This document shows, one piece after another, positions 8,746 through 16,878 of a stretch of 64,000 nt of DNA (the stretch's first letter is position 1; every line of letters starts with the position of its first letter). The notes beneath the pieces are model-generated. The model had not been told where the DNA came from, searched no databases, and was given only the letters and a program-made list of their open reading frames with translations. The stretch spans positions 2,108,001 through 2,172,000 of the forward strand of contig OZ242006.1 of assembly GCA_965204705.1 (NCBI GenBank), in the 5' to 3' direction. This stretch comes from Bin5 sp965204705. Its GTDB lineage: Bacteria > Chloroflexota > Anaerolineae > Caldilineales > Caldilineaceae. A program made the translations under genes and the position numbers.

Positions 8746-9771
8746 ATGCCGCCCAAACTCCTCGTGACCGGCGCAACCGGCTTCCTAGGATCCCACATCA
8801 TGCGGGCCGCACAGGAGCGCTGGCATCCGGTCGGAACCTACCACCGCACGACCCGAAGCCAGGCCCAGTACTTCTTTGGCCAAATCGACCACGGCCGTAT
8901 CGATCTCGGCGAATACAGCGAAACCAAGGCCATGATCGATGACGTCGCCCCCGCAGCCGTCATCCATACCGCCGCCATCACCGACCTCGACTACTGCGAG
9001 AAATACCCGGACGACTCTCTGCAAGTCAACCTGCACGCCGCGATCAACCTGGCCTCCCTCTGCAGCGACAAGGACATCCCCTTCATCTTTACCTCCGCCG
9101 ACCTCGTCTTCGACGGCGCCGGCGCTCCCTATGTCGAGGACGACCCGCCTACCCCAATAAACGTGTTCGGAGAGCACAAAGCCTTGGCTGAAGAGGGAAT
9201 TCTGGCCGCCTATGCCGACGCCGTTGTCGCCCGGCTGCCTCTTGTCGTCGGCTACGCCAGCTTGGGGCGGCAGAGCTTCTACCACAAACTCGTCTCCGCC
9301 TTTCGCAACGGGCAGGAAGTCACCCTCTTCGGCGACGCCGTCCGCACACCTGTCAGCGCATCCGTCGCGGCCCAGGGCCTCCTCCAGATGGCCGGCAGCG
9401 GCTTCGAGGACGATGTCAATATCGCCGAGATAGAACGCCTGGTCGGGCGCCTTCACCTCGGCGGCCGCGACCAGACCAGCCTCTACGAACTTGGCCTCCT
9501 CACACTCCGCATCCTCGGACTGAACGAGCAACTGGCCGTCCCCATCAGCGTTTTCGACTCATACGCCGGCCTCCTGGAATCTCCCTTCCTGGCCGCCCGC
9601 TCTGCCAACGTCTCCCTCGACAGCACGCGTGCCTACGAACTGTGCTACGACCCGCCCCCCCTGCGCTCCCAGCTTGAGGAACTCCTGCCTGACGCCTGGC
9701 GGACTCCGGCCGGCGCCGAACATGACACCGTTTCAGATTTGGAAACGAATGAGCCCAATCAGAGTGCCTGA
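8746..9771 (+). CDS. NAD(P)-dependent extended SDR, RmlD-like, with Tyr-to-Phe active site
   Basis: 341-residue Rossmann protein. It has TGATGFLGSH at 8-17 for NAD(P) binding, the HTAA motif at 74-77, FTSADLVFDG where RmlD has STDYVFDG, and NVFGEHK at 139-145 where the family has the NVYGxxK catalytic motif. The catalytic Tyr is Phe141 here (codon TTC) and Lys145 is kept. It is therefore an RmlD/dTDP-4-dehydrorhamnose reductase relative that may be catalytically altered. The C-terminal part (270-341) diverges from the family. It starts one base after the DppA-like gene. Confidence 0.8.
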   Translation: MPPKLLVTGATGFLGSHIMRAAQERWHPVGTYHRTTRSQAQYFFGQIDHGRIDLGEYSETKAMIDDVAPAAVIHTAAITDLDYCEKYPDDSLQVNLHAAINLASLCSDKDIPFIFTSADLVFDGAGAPYVEDDPPTPINVFGEHKALAEEGILAAYADAVVARLPLVVGYASLGRQSFYHKLVSAFRNGQEVTLFGDAVRTPVSASVAAQGLLQMAGSGFEDDVNIAEIERLVGRLHLGGRDQTSLYELGLLTLRILGLNEQLAVPISVFDSYAGLLESPFLAARSANVSLDSTRAYELCYDPPPLRSQLEELLPDAWRTPAGAEHDTVSDLETNEPNQSA

Positions 9772-10332
9772 CGGACGCCCCCGCCCGCAAGAGCCGCTTC
9801 CTCACGCATACCCCCTTCCTCCTTTCAATCTGATACGATCATGTGGCTTCAGCGGACGAAACCCGTAGAGAAGTGATCGCTTCTGAGAAGCTTCATTCTG
9901 GGGCGGTCGGCCGCAAGCGGCCTCCCTTGTGCGGGGGGATTCCCCCCGCAACGCCCCCCTTCAACAACCAGCCACGCCCTCACTGTGTGTTCATTGGTCA
10001 ACTGTGCCTTGCCCAATGTATTTCGCAGTGGCCCGAACTATAGGTGAAGGCGAGCCATACGACCGTAGCAACTGTTTGTGAGGAACTACGTAAGTTGGCT
10101 ATCATTCACACTGCTGAGGGCAAGAAAAACATCTGGCGCGTACTGTAGCGCTCTTGCAAGTTACGGTACGCCCATTCTGAACCCTTTTTCTTAGGCGAAA
10201 TTTCCTTTCCAACTATCCGACACACATCAAATCGTTCTGAACGCAAGTAACTCCACTTTGCACAAACTTGCCTCATCCGCCTTCAGCTGGCGGCAGACAT
10301 GGCAAGCATGAGATCGAAAGTAGGAAACCCGC
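9772..10332. other. Intergenic region with one copy of an interspersed GC hairpin repeat
   Basis: No gene is supported. The first 200 bases hold the repeat listed at 9903-9960. The rest (9990-10330) is markedly lower in GC than the flanking genes and shows no recognisable motif. Confidence 0.45.
9903..9960. repeat. Interspersed two-hairpin GC repeat, copy 1
   Basis: A GGCCGC/GCGGCC hairpin is followed by CTCCCTTGT and the stem GCGGGGGG-ATT-CCCCCCGC, then CAACG and a C-run. The same arrangement recurs at 28646-28705 and 52343-52400. In those copies the first hairpin is GGGCC-TTC-GGCCC. It behaves like a REP- or MITE-like family in intergenic DNA. Confidence 0.75.
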
Positions 10333-10611
10333 GTGACCAACCTCATTCCGATCCTCTTCTCCTTCATATGTGGCGCCTTCATCGCGCTTGTAGTGAGAAA
10401 ATTCACCACAAAAATTATGAACAAGCTGGAGGCAGTCCCCCTTACAGTGAGGGTGGCCCTCGCGTCCCTACTGCTCTTTCTTGGTTCGGGTCTGGTTGAA
10501 GCCTTACTCTTGGATTCCGGACTCTGGCTCTCTCTCGCCTTCTCAACAGGATTTGTGCTAGCGATTTCTTTCTACGAATTCATTTTCAGGAATCCAGGCA
10601 AGAAACTCTAG
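10333..10611 (+). CDS. Small three-helix membrane protein, unknown function
   Basis: 92 residues, not recognised. Three hydrophobic segments can be seen at about 3-22, 38-58 and 64-85. A basic loop (RKFTTKIMNK) follows the first, and the C-terminus is basic (RNPGKKL). The start is GTG with only a weak TAGGAAA upstream. Its codon use is less C-rich than that of neighbouring genes, which with the low-GC surroundings suggests acquired DNA. No partner gene is evident. Confidence 0.5.
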   Translation: MTNLIPILFSFICGAFIALVVRKFTTKIMNKLEAVPLTVRVALASLLLFLGSGLVEALLLDSGLWLSLAFSTGFVLAISFYEFIFRNPGKKL

Positions 10612-10704
10612 TGTGACGAATCGCTGTCTGGCCGGATCCGACGGACAACCATGCCGGCTTGCCCGGGCATGTACCGAAAGAAAACTGTCACCAGTTCCCA
10701 AACC

Positions 10705-10732
10705 TTGCGCGAAACACAAAAATAGCTAGAAT
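10705..10732 (+). promoter_or_regulatory. Candidate sigma-70 promoter for the PhyH gene
   Basis: TTGCGC (10705-10710) and TAGAAT (10727-10732) with a 16-base spacer, about 150 bases upstream of the dioxygenase start. The match is moderate. Confidence 0.4.
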
Positions 10733-10879
10733 TGGCATTGCCCGTGGGTCCGAATATCGTCCTTGCGTCGCGATTGCAACCCCTTCTTCCGGAGACACTG
10801 CGCTTGGTCCTACCGGGTAAAGGGGCCAAATCCAAACTGCATCGGTCCTGACACTTTCAAATTAGCGAGAACCCAAAAA

Positions 10880-11707
10880 ATGCTTACCGCAGAGCAAAAA
10901 CACACATTCGACAGCCAGGGCTTCCTGAATGTTAGCGGCCTCTTTTCTGACGAAGAGGTTCAAAGGTTTCAGCGGCATTTCATGGACCTCAGAGCGGCCG
11001 GCTCCTACCCCGGCGACTCGGCCGGCGTCGATAACGCTAGCAACGACCCGCTCAAGAAATTCCCCCGCATGATCCACATGCACCGCTGGGATGAGCTCAG
11101 TCTCAACTGGATGCTCGACACGCGCCTGCGCGATTGCATGGCCGACATGCTCGGCCGCGAACCCTTCGCCGTGCAGACGATGCTCTACTTCAAACCGCCT
11201 GGCGCACGTGGCCAGGCCCTCCACCAGGACCAATTCTACCTGCGCGTACAGCCCGGCACCTGTATCGCCGCCTGGATGGCCCTGGACGACTGCGACGAAG
11301 AGAACGGCTGCCTCCGGATGGTCCCGGACAGCCACGCCTGGCCCCTTCTCTGTAGCGCCGAAGCCGACACCACGCAGAGCTTCACCGACGTCACCGTCGA
11401 CCTGCCCGAAGATGTCGACGCCCAACCGGTCATCATGAAGGCCGGCGATGCCGTCTTCTTCAACGGCCAGGTCGTCCATGGCAGCTTTCCCAACACCAGC
11501 CCCGACCGCTTCCGCCGCGCCCTCATCGGCCACTACATTGCCGGCGAAGCCCAGCAGGTCGCCAAATACTACCATCCCATCTTCCGCATGGACGGCACAG
11601 AGGTCGAACTGGGCATCAGCGAGGGCGGAGATATGTGCGGCCGTTGGGTTGATGTCGACGGAACGCCCGTGATCGAAATGCAGCCCAGTGAACAGCTGGC
11701 TTGGTAA
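10880..11707 (+). CDS. Phytanoyl-CoA dioxygenase (PhyH) family protein
   Basis: 275-residue Fe(II)/2-oxoglutarate-dependent dioxygenase. The facial triad is visible as HQD in ALHQDQFYLRVQPG and the distal His in VVHGSFPNTS. The 2OG-binding Arg follows in DRFRRALIGHY. The frame is open upstream, but ATG 10880 gives the family-like N-terminus MLTAEQKHTFDSQGFL. It is a distant paralogue of the three tandem copies at 42592-45603. The neighbouring sulfatase remnant suggests a former catabolic pair; the substrate is unknown. Confidence 0.85.
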   Translation: MLTAEQKHTFDSQGFLNVSGLFSDEEVQRFQRHFMDLRAAGSYPGDSAGVDNASNDPLKKFPRMIHMHRWDELSLNWMLDTRLRDCMADMLGREPFAVQTMLYFKPPGARGQALHQDQFYLRVQPGTCIAAWMALDDCDEENGCLRMVPDSHAWPLLCSAEADTTQSFTDVTVDLPEDVDAQPVIMKAGDAVFFNGQVVHGSFPNTSPDRFRRALIGHYIAGEAQQVAKYYHPIFRMDGTEVELGISEGGDMCGRWVDVDGTPVIEMQPSEQLAW

Positions 11708-11802
11708 ATGAGTCCGCTCCAGTACGCCATGGAGAGAGGAAAGTAGAAGAACCGTAGTCTGACTGTCTCTCCAGTTGCCACAACCACCGCAAAATACACG
11801 GC

Positions 11803-12972
11803 TTGGCAGGCACCCAATTGCAGAGACCAAACATTCTGCTGATAATGAGCGATGAGCACGACCCGGCAGTGTCCGGCTGCTATGGCCACCCCCTCGTGCA
11901 AACGCCCAACCTCGACCGTCTCGCAGCCGAGGGAGTCCTCTTCGAAAACGCCTACTGCAACAACCCCATCTGCGTGCCCTCCCGCATGTCCTTCCTCACC
12001 GGGAAATACGCCTCCGACGTAAACGTCTTCGATAACGGATCGCCTCTCGCCTCCCACATTCCTACCTTCGCCCACTATCTCGAGGCCTCCGGCTACGATA
12101 CGACACTCTGCGGCCGCATGCACATGATCGGCCCCGACCGTCTCCACGGCTTCGGGCAGCGGCTTCTCGACGACAAAAACGAGTGGGTCGACCTCCGTCA
12201 GGGCCCCGTTCGCACGCCGCAGGCGCGGCGGGGCAGCAACTCCCATGTCACCGAATGCGGTCCCTGCCCACCCCGCTGGCTCGACTACGACCGCACCGTC
12301 ACCGACCTGAGCGAACGCTTCTTGCGCGATAAGGCCGGCAACCAGAGCGACAGCCCCTGGTGCCTCGTCTCCAGTTTCATGTATCCCCATTTCCCACTCT
12401 ATACGCCGCAGAAATATCTCGACCTCTACCAGCCCGACCACATCGATTTGCCCGAAACGGGCGACGAACTGCTGGAGAACCAGCACCCCGCCATCCAGCA
12501 GCTGCGCTACTTCTTCCGCAACGACCGGCCGTATCCCGAAGGGCTCACTCGCACCGCCCTCGCCAGCTACTTTGCTCTTGTAACCCTGACCGACGAGCAC
12601 ATCGGCCGCCTCCTTTCAGTCGTTGACGACTCCTCGCTGCAAGAAAACACCGTCGTCATCTATATCAGCGACCACGGCGAATATATCAGCGACCACGGCG
12701 AAATGGCCGGGCAGCACGGTATCTGGCAGAAACAGTGCTGCTACGAATCGTCGGTACGCGTCCCCCTCGTGGTCCGAGGACCCCACTTGGCACAGGGCGC
12801 CCGTGTCCCCGGCAATGTCAGCCTCGTGGACGTCGTGCCCACCTTGCTGGACTTGGCCGAGACGCAAATTCCTGAAGGCTTGAGGGTCGCAGCCTTCTCC
12901 CTTCGCTGCGTGGCAACACACTTCCGGAAGAGGTCGTCATCGCCGAATACCACGCTCAGGGAATGCTCAGTG
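11803..12972 (+). pseudogene. Sulfatase, broken by frameshift and truncated by an insertion element
   Basis: Type I sulfatase remnant. The 5' part is complete: PNILLIMSDEHDP for metal binding and the CVPSR formylglycine signature in NNPICVPSRMSFLTGKY. A 21-base in-frame tandem duplication (12661-12681 and 12682-12702) doubles the metal-site motif as YISDHGE-YISDHGE. Near 12886 one base is missing. After that point the family sequence continues in another frame as EGRSLLPSLRGN and then VVIAEYHAQGML. It stops abruptly at the end of the ISKra4-like element at 12973. No 3' remainder is seen beyond the element. The start is a TTG without a good ribosome site. Confidence 0.85.
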
Positions 12973-13012
12973 CGGGTGCATCCCAATTTATTTGATAAGT
13001 CAGGTGAGGCCA

Positions 13013-14265
13013 CAGGGCATACGCATCTTATTGGGAGAGAACTTTCAGGAGATAGTCAGTTTTCCAACCAGCTCGTTTACGTTTGGCAGCAGTACCGATT
13101 TTGGCACTTTTCTCTCTGCGTAGGAGGTTAAGGGCCAAGCGGCGCAAGATGGCCAGGTTGTGCTGCGCATGGCCCTGACGGATGCGACTGTCGTCCTCAC
13201 GAAAGGCGACATCCAAGACCCAGTGGACTGAATTCTCGATGCTCCAGTGGCTGCGGGTGGAATGCAGGAGCAATTTGGCATCGGGAGGCAAGCTGGAGAT
13301 GAAGTATCGAGTTGCATACGAACTGCTTTCTGGCAGTTGTCGTTTGGCTTCGACCATGACGAGGCTCTGTAGTTGTGACCACGCCTGGTCCGGGTCCATG
13401 TAGGCGAGGAATTCAGGGTCAGAGATAACCCAACAGCGCCTGGTTTCGATGCGACCGTGGTCCTTTTCTATCGTCTGGTGGAAGTCGTGGGCCACATCGG
13501 CAAATTCGTTCTCTTTCTCCAGCGTGAACATGGTCTCGACAGCTTCATGCAACTGCGGTTGATTCTGTTTGAGCGCCAGAACGTAGTCGGCGCCACCCTC
13601 TGTGATCTGCTGCGCAATCGTTTTCTGACAGCCGATCGCATCGATTGACACAATGCAACCAGTTAGCTCCAACATCTCCAGAAGTTCAGGGATTGCCGTG
13701 ATCTCGTTGCTGTCTTCCGCCACCTCGGTCTGCCCCAGAACGAGCCGACTCCTCGTTGCCCAGGCACTGACTAAGTGCAGCGGCCCCTTCGGCTGACTCC
13801 GATCATGCGAACGACGAACCGTCTTCCCATCTATGGCCAGCAACTGTCCTTGCGTCAATTCATGCAAATTCTGCACCCACTTCACAAAACAGGCCTCAAA
13901 CTCCTCTGCATCCAGCATCGCAAAGACCCGGCCAAAGGTGTCATGCGATGGTATTCCGTTCGGTAGTCCCAGCAGCGCTTCCAGCCAGTCCCGTTTGGCT
14001 TGTCCAAATTCCTCTATCTCGACCCAGGTGTCCGCTCCGCATATGACTGCACATACAGCAATCACGATGATGTCGCTCAACTGATGAATCTTTGTGCGTT
14101 CAACCCGGAAATCTTCCAAATCCTCGAATTGTTCAACCAGTGATACACCCTTTTTGTCCCCCATGAGTCCCCCCTTGTCTGGTGAAAGGACTCTCAATCG
14201 TATCAAATCGTCTCTCTTACGTCATCTAACCCATTTCTCGACCCAATTTAGATGCGATTGCCCTG
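13013..14265 (-). mobile_element. ISAs1 family insertion sequence, complete
   Basis: 1253 bp. The terminal repeats begin CAGGGCATACGCATCT on the left and CAGGGCAATCGCATCT read inward from the right. It is flanked by a perfect 10-base target duplication GGTGAGGCCA (13003-13012 and 14266-14275). It interrupts the 3' end of the ISKra4-like transposase. Confidence 0.95.
13028..14164 (-). CDS. ISAs1 family DDE transposase
   Basis: 378-residue DDE transposase with an intact frame. Visible are the DUF4372-like N-terminus (SLVEQFEDLEDFRVERTKIHQL), a first catalytic region (LLAIDGKTVRRSHD), VSIDAIGCQKTIA for the second Asp, and the C-terminal HWSIENSVHWVLDVAFREDDSR with the Glu. ATG 14164 has an AAGGGGGG stretch 5 bases upstream and is preferred over a start 14 codons earlier. 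The stop codon TAA lies inside the left terminal repeat. The gene is probably functional. Confidence 0.92.
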   Translation of the reverse strand: MGDKKGVSLVEQFEDLEDFRVERTKIHQLSDIIVIAVCAVICGADTWVEIEEFGQAKRDWLEALLGLPNGIPSHDTFGRVFAMLDAEEFEACFVKWVQNLHELTQGQLLAIDGKTVRRSHDRSQPKGPLHLVSAWATRSRLVLGQTEVAEDSNEITAIPELLEMLELTGCIVSIDAIGCQKTIAQQITEGGADYVLALKQNQPQLHEAVETMFTLEKENEFADVAHDFHQTIEKDHGRIETRRCWVISDPEFLAYMDPDQAWSQLQSLVMVEAKRQLPESSSYATRYFISSLPPDAKLLLHSTRSHWSIENSVHWVLDVAFREDDSRIRQGHAQHNLAILRRLALNLLRREKSAKIGTAAKRKRAGWKTDYLLKVLSQ

Positions 14266-15610
14266 GGTGAGGCCAAGAATAGCAAGTGGGTTAAGATTAG
14301 GCTGGCTAAGTAGAGTTGAGCGCAGAGCGAGCATAGCTTGAGCGCCTAAGCGGGACCAGCGCATACCAGATTGCTTGAGGCGCTGCTGGACGACATGTTT
14401 GCAGGCGGATTCGACGGTACCGCTGCCGATGGGATAGCCTGCCTTACGGAACAGGTGATAGCGCATACGCCCGCGATTGTGGTAGAGATAGAGAATGGCA
14501 TTCCGCACGTCATCCGGTAGGGGGCGTCCTTTGGGGTAGAGGAGGCGGATGTTGCGCAGAAGAGTGCGCAGACGACCTGCAATCAGGTGTTGTTTCTGGG
14601 CGCAGACCCAGTTGGTTGCCTCTTCTGATGCGGTGTCGAAGCGGTGTTGTGCGACCAGCCACAGCTTTTCGACAGCGTGCCACCAGTCGATGATTTCGAC
14701 ACAGTTGCCATAGCAGATGCGCACGATGTTCCAGATCCAGGCAGCGCCGTCATTGACACTGCTCAGATAGCTGGCATTCTCCACACCGCGGCGACAGGCT
14801 TCCGCCCACTGCTGCTTGCCGAACTCAGTGGCATCCCACAGACCTGCCCGATAGCTATGGTCACTCAGATGGGCGACCACTCTGCCTGTCTGCGCATCCA
14901 GCCGATGGCGTACAGCTGAAACGGCAACCAGTTTTACCTCTTTCCAGCCTTCCTCGCGGATGTTGACCATCGCACCATCCATCGAGATGTTCATCACTTC
15001 ACTTGCCGGCTCCACCCGCTCGCGCCAGACCACCTCTCTCTCCTTGCTCGGTATCTGCACCATGGCCTGCGCTGCGCACGCTTGCTCTGCGACCAACCGC
15101 CCGCCATACGCCTGCGCCAGCCGCTGCAGACTGTTCTTCGACAACGGCACATGCGTCAATTCCTGAAACTGTTTGGCCGCACGCGCAAAGGGCATCTCAC
15201 TGCACAACCGCAACGCTTGCCCTATCGTCCCCGGCGACCAGCTACGTTTCTCTATCAACTGCAGACGGCGGTCCAGGGGGAAAAACCCCCTGTCCACATT
15301 CTGGACAAAGGTGATGCGTTCGTTTCACTTCTACCTGCCCTTCAGCATGGAGTACCGTGCGCGTTCGCCTTCCATTTGAATTCGTCTTCTGACCGCATTC
15401 CAGACATTCCACCTCCTCATACCTCCCATCTCCATGTTGCAACAACATCTCTCCCAGCATCTCTCCTATCAATTCCCGCCGCTCTTGCGACAACTTGTCC
15501 GCTATCTCATCAAAACTCGCTTCAGGGTGCTCTTCACCCCAATCCCACATCTCCTCAAACATCTCCTCCGCACCTCGCATGAACTTCACCTTCGCCTCTT
15601 CTCGTTTCAT
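14266..15610 (-). pseudogene. ISKra4-like transposase, frameshifted and 3'-interrupted
   Basis: The N-terminal part (15610 to about 15290) starts MKREEAKVKFMRGAEEM and has a CxxC...CPEC zinc-knuckle region. The C-terminal part begins at a GTG at 15297 and carries NISMDGAMVNIREEG, VNDGAAWIWN, IIDWWHAVEKLW and GSGTVESACKHVV (DDE). The two halves meet at a G5-T5-C5 run. Removing one G restores CPECGQGFFPLDRRL, so a one-base homopolymer change (or rare slippage) splits the gene. The original stop was GGC CTC ACC TGA. ISAs1 now supplies a foreign tail, QGNRI and a new stop at 14248. Confidence 0.85.
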
Positions 15611-15701
15611 CTTGCTCCCCCTCTTTCTCTTCTCTTTAGTCTCCTATTACAAGTCTACCTCCCTTCCGCCTCTCAAAAAATCTGGGATGCACCCCTAAAT
15701 T

Positions 15702-15805
15702 CGGGTGCATCCCAGATTTGGGGTGGTCCAGATTAGAGGGCTTCTGATTCCAGTGTAACTCTCCAGAGGTAGCCTGAAACTCACCCCCATTTTGGGATGC
15801 ACCCG
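15702..15805. mobile_element. 104-bp MITE related to the ISKra4-like element
   Basis: A non-coding unit with perfect 12-base terminal repeats CGGGTGCATCCC (15702-15713) and GGGATGCACCCG (15794-15805). It is flanked by a perfect 8-base duplication CCTAAATT (15694-15701 and 15806-15813). The termini match those of the adjacent ISKra4-like IS, so it was presumably moved by that transposase. It inserted against the right end of the IS. Confidence 0.85.
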
Positions 15806-15858
15806 CCTAAATTCTTGATGGTTTCTTTTTTCCTTAAGTTCATGCTATAATAGGCGAA

Positions 15859-16637
15859 CTAGGGCTCGTTGACATTTTGTTCGAGCCAGAACAACGTAGA
15901 AGCAAAATGTAAGAAGGCCATGAAACGTCGTGCGAGTTTTTCATAGCGAGTGAAAATGCGTCGGTACCACTTGATTTTGTTGATGAAACGTTCGACGATG
16001 TTGCGTTCTCGGTAGCGGATGCGGTCATAGTCCCGTGGTTGCTTGCGATAGCGGCGGGAAGGGATGACCGCCTCTACCTGTTGAGTTGCGAGCAGCTCTC
16101 GCAACGGGTCAGAATCGTAGCCTTTATCGGCAATAACGGCGTCAAAATGGAAAGGGGCGAGCAACGATTCAGCTTGGGTCATATCATGGCGTTCACCACC
16201 GGTCAAGATGAACTTTAGGGGCAAGCCAAGGGCATCGACGAGGAGATGGATCTTGCTGCTGAATCCGCCCCGACTCCGACCTAGGCACTGTTCTTGCTGA
16301 CCGCCCCCTTTTTGGACCCGCCCGCTGCGCACATATGGGCGCGTACAGCAGTACTGTCGGGCATCACCGCTGCCATGTCTGGGTCCTGGGCGAACTGTCT
16401 GAACATATCAGCCCAAACACCGTTCTCTTCCCAGCGTGCGAAGCGCTTGAATACACTGTTCCACTTTCCATATCTGTCAGGCAGTTCACGCCACTGGGCG
16501 CCAGTGCGCAGAATCCAGTGAACTGCCTCAACAAAACGGCGACACTTTTCCTCTTGCCCTGCGTAGGCACGAGGGTGTCTTTGCAAAAATGCGTACAGTT
16601 TCTGCCACTGATGGTCGGCAATTCTCTTTGTAGACAT
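15859..16637 (-). CDS. IS5 family transposase, two overlapping frames joined by -1 frameshift
   Basis: The first frame (16637-16281) starts MSTKRIADHQWQKLYAF and includes WILRTGAQWRELPDRYG and the Asp of MPDSTAVRAH. The second frame (15859-16332) contains SSKIHLLVDALG, VIADKGYDSD and the Glu region YRERNIVERFINKIKW...RYEKLARRF. They overlap, and an A5G5 run (16304-16313 on the plus strand) sits where a -1 shift joins them, as in other IS427-group elements. The stop TAG is made from the TA target duplication plus the neighbouring base, outside the element. Confidence 0.82.
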
Positions 16638-16686
16638 CCTCCTATTGTCGCCAATGTGACAAAACTAATCAAACGTCAACGAAACC
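15862..16686 (-). mobile_element. IS5 family (IS427-like) insertion sequence
   Basis: 825 bp. The imperfect terminal repeats are GGGCTCGTTGACATTTTG on the left and GGTTTCGTTGACGTTTG on the right, read inward. Each end abuts TA, the two-base target duplication expected for this group. It contains a two-frame transposase on the minus strand. Confidence 0.85.
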
Positions 16687-16878
16687 TAGCAGGTCGGTCG
16701 CCTTTTGACAAATGAGTGCGTTTGGGTCAGCAAATTCAGAATCACACTTAGTGTAGCTTCCGTTCTCGCGATATTATGGTAGTTATTTTGAACTACATCC
16801 GGGCCGTCAGTCCATTTGCGCCTCTTGGAATCTGAGAGGCATAGCGTAATCGAAACACCTGTTCAAGGGAGACACATT

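Larger units (their letters stand above)
12973..15695 (-). mobile_element. ISKra4-like insertion sequence, itself interrupted by ISAs1
   Basis: The left end CGGGTGCATCCC (12973-12984) and right end GGGATGCACCC (15684-15694) are inverted repeats. Similarity extends inward (AATTTATTTGA against AGATTTTTTGA). Inside lies a two-part transposase on the minus strand. An ISAs1 copy with its own target duplication sits at the transposase 3' end. The flanks (GCTCAGTG on the left, TAAATT on the right) do not form a target duplication, so one side has been rearranged or deleted. Confidence 0.8.

Noticed and set aside
12885..13131. C-terminal part of the long sulfatase frame as real protein
   Set aside because: After 12886 the family sequence is in another frame, and beyond 12973 the frame runs into IS DNA, so these residues are not sulfatase.
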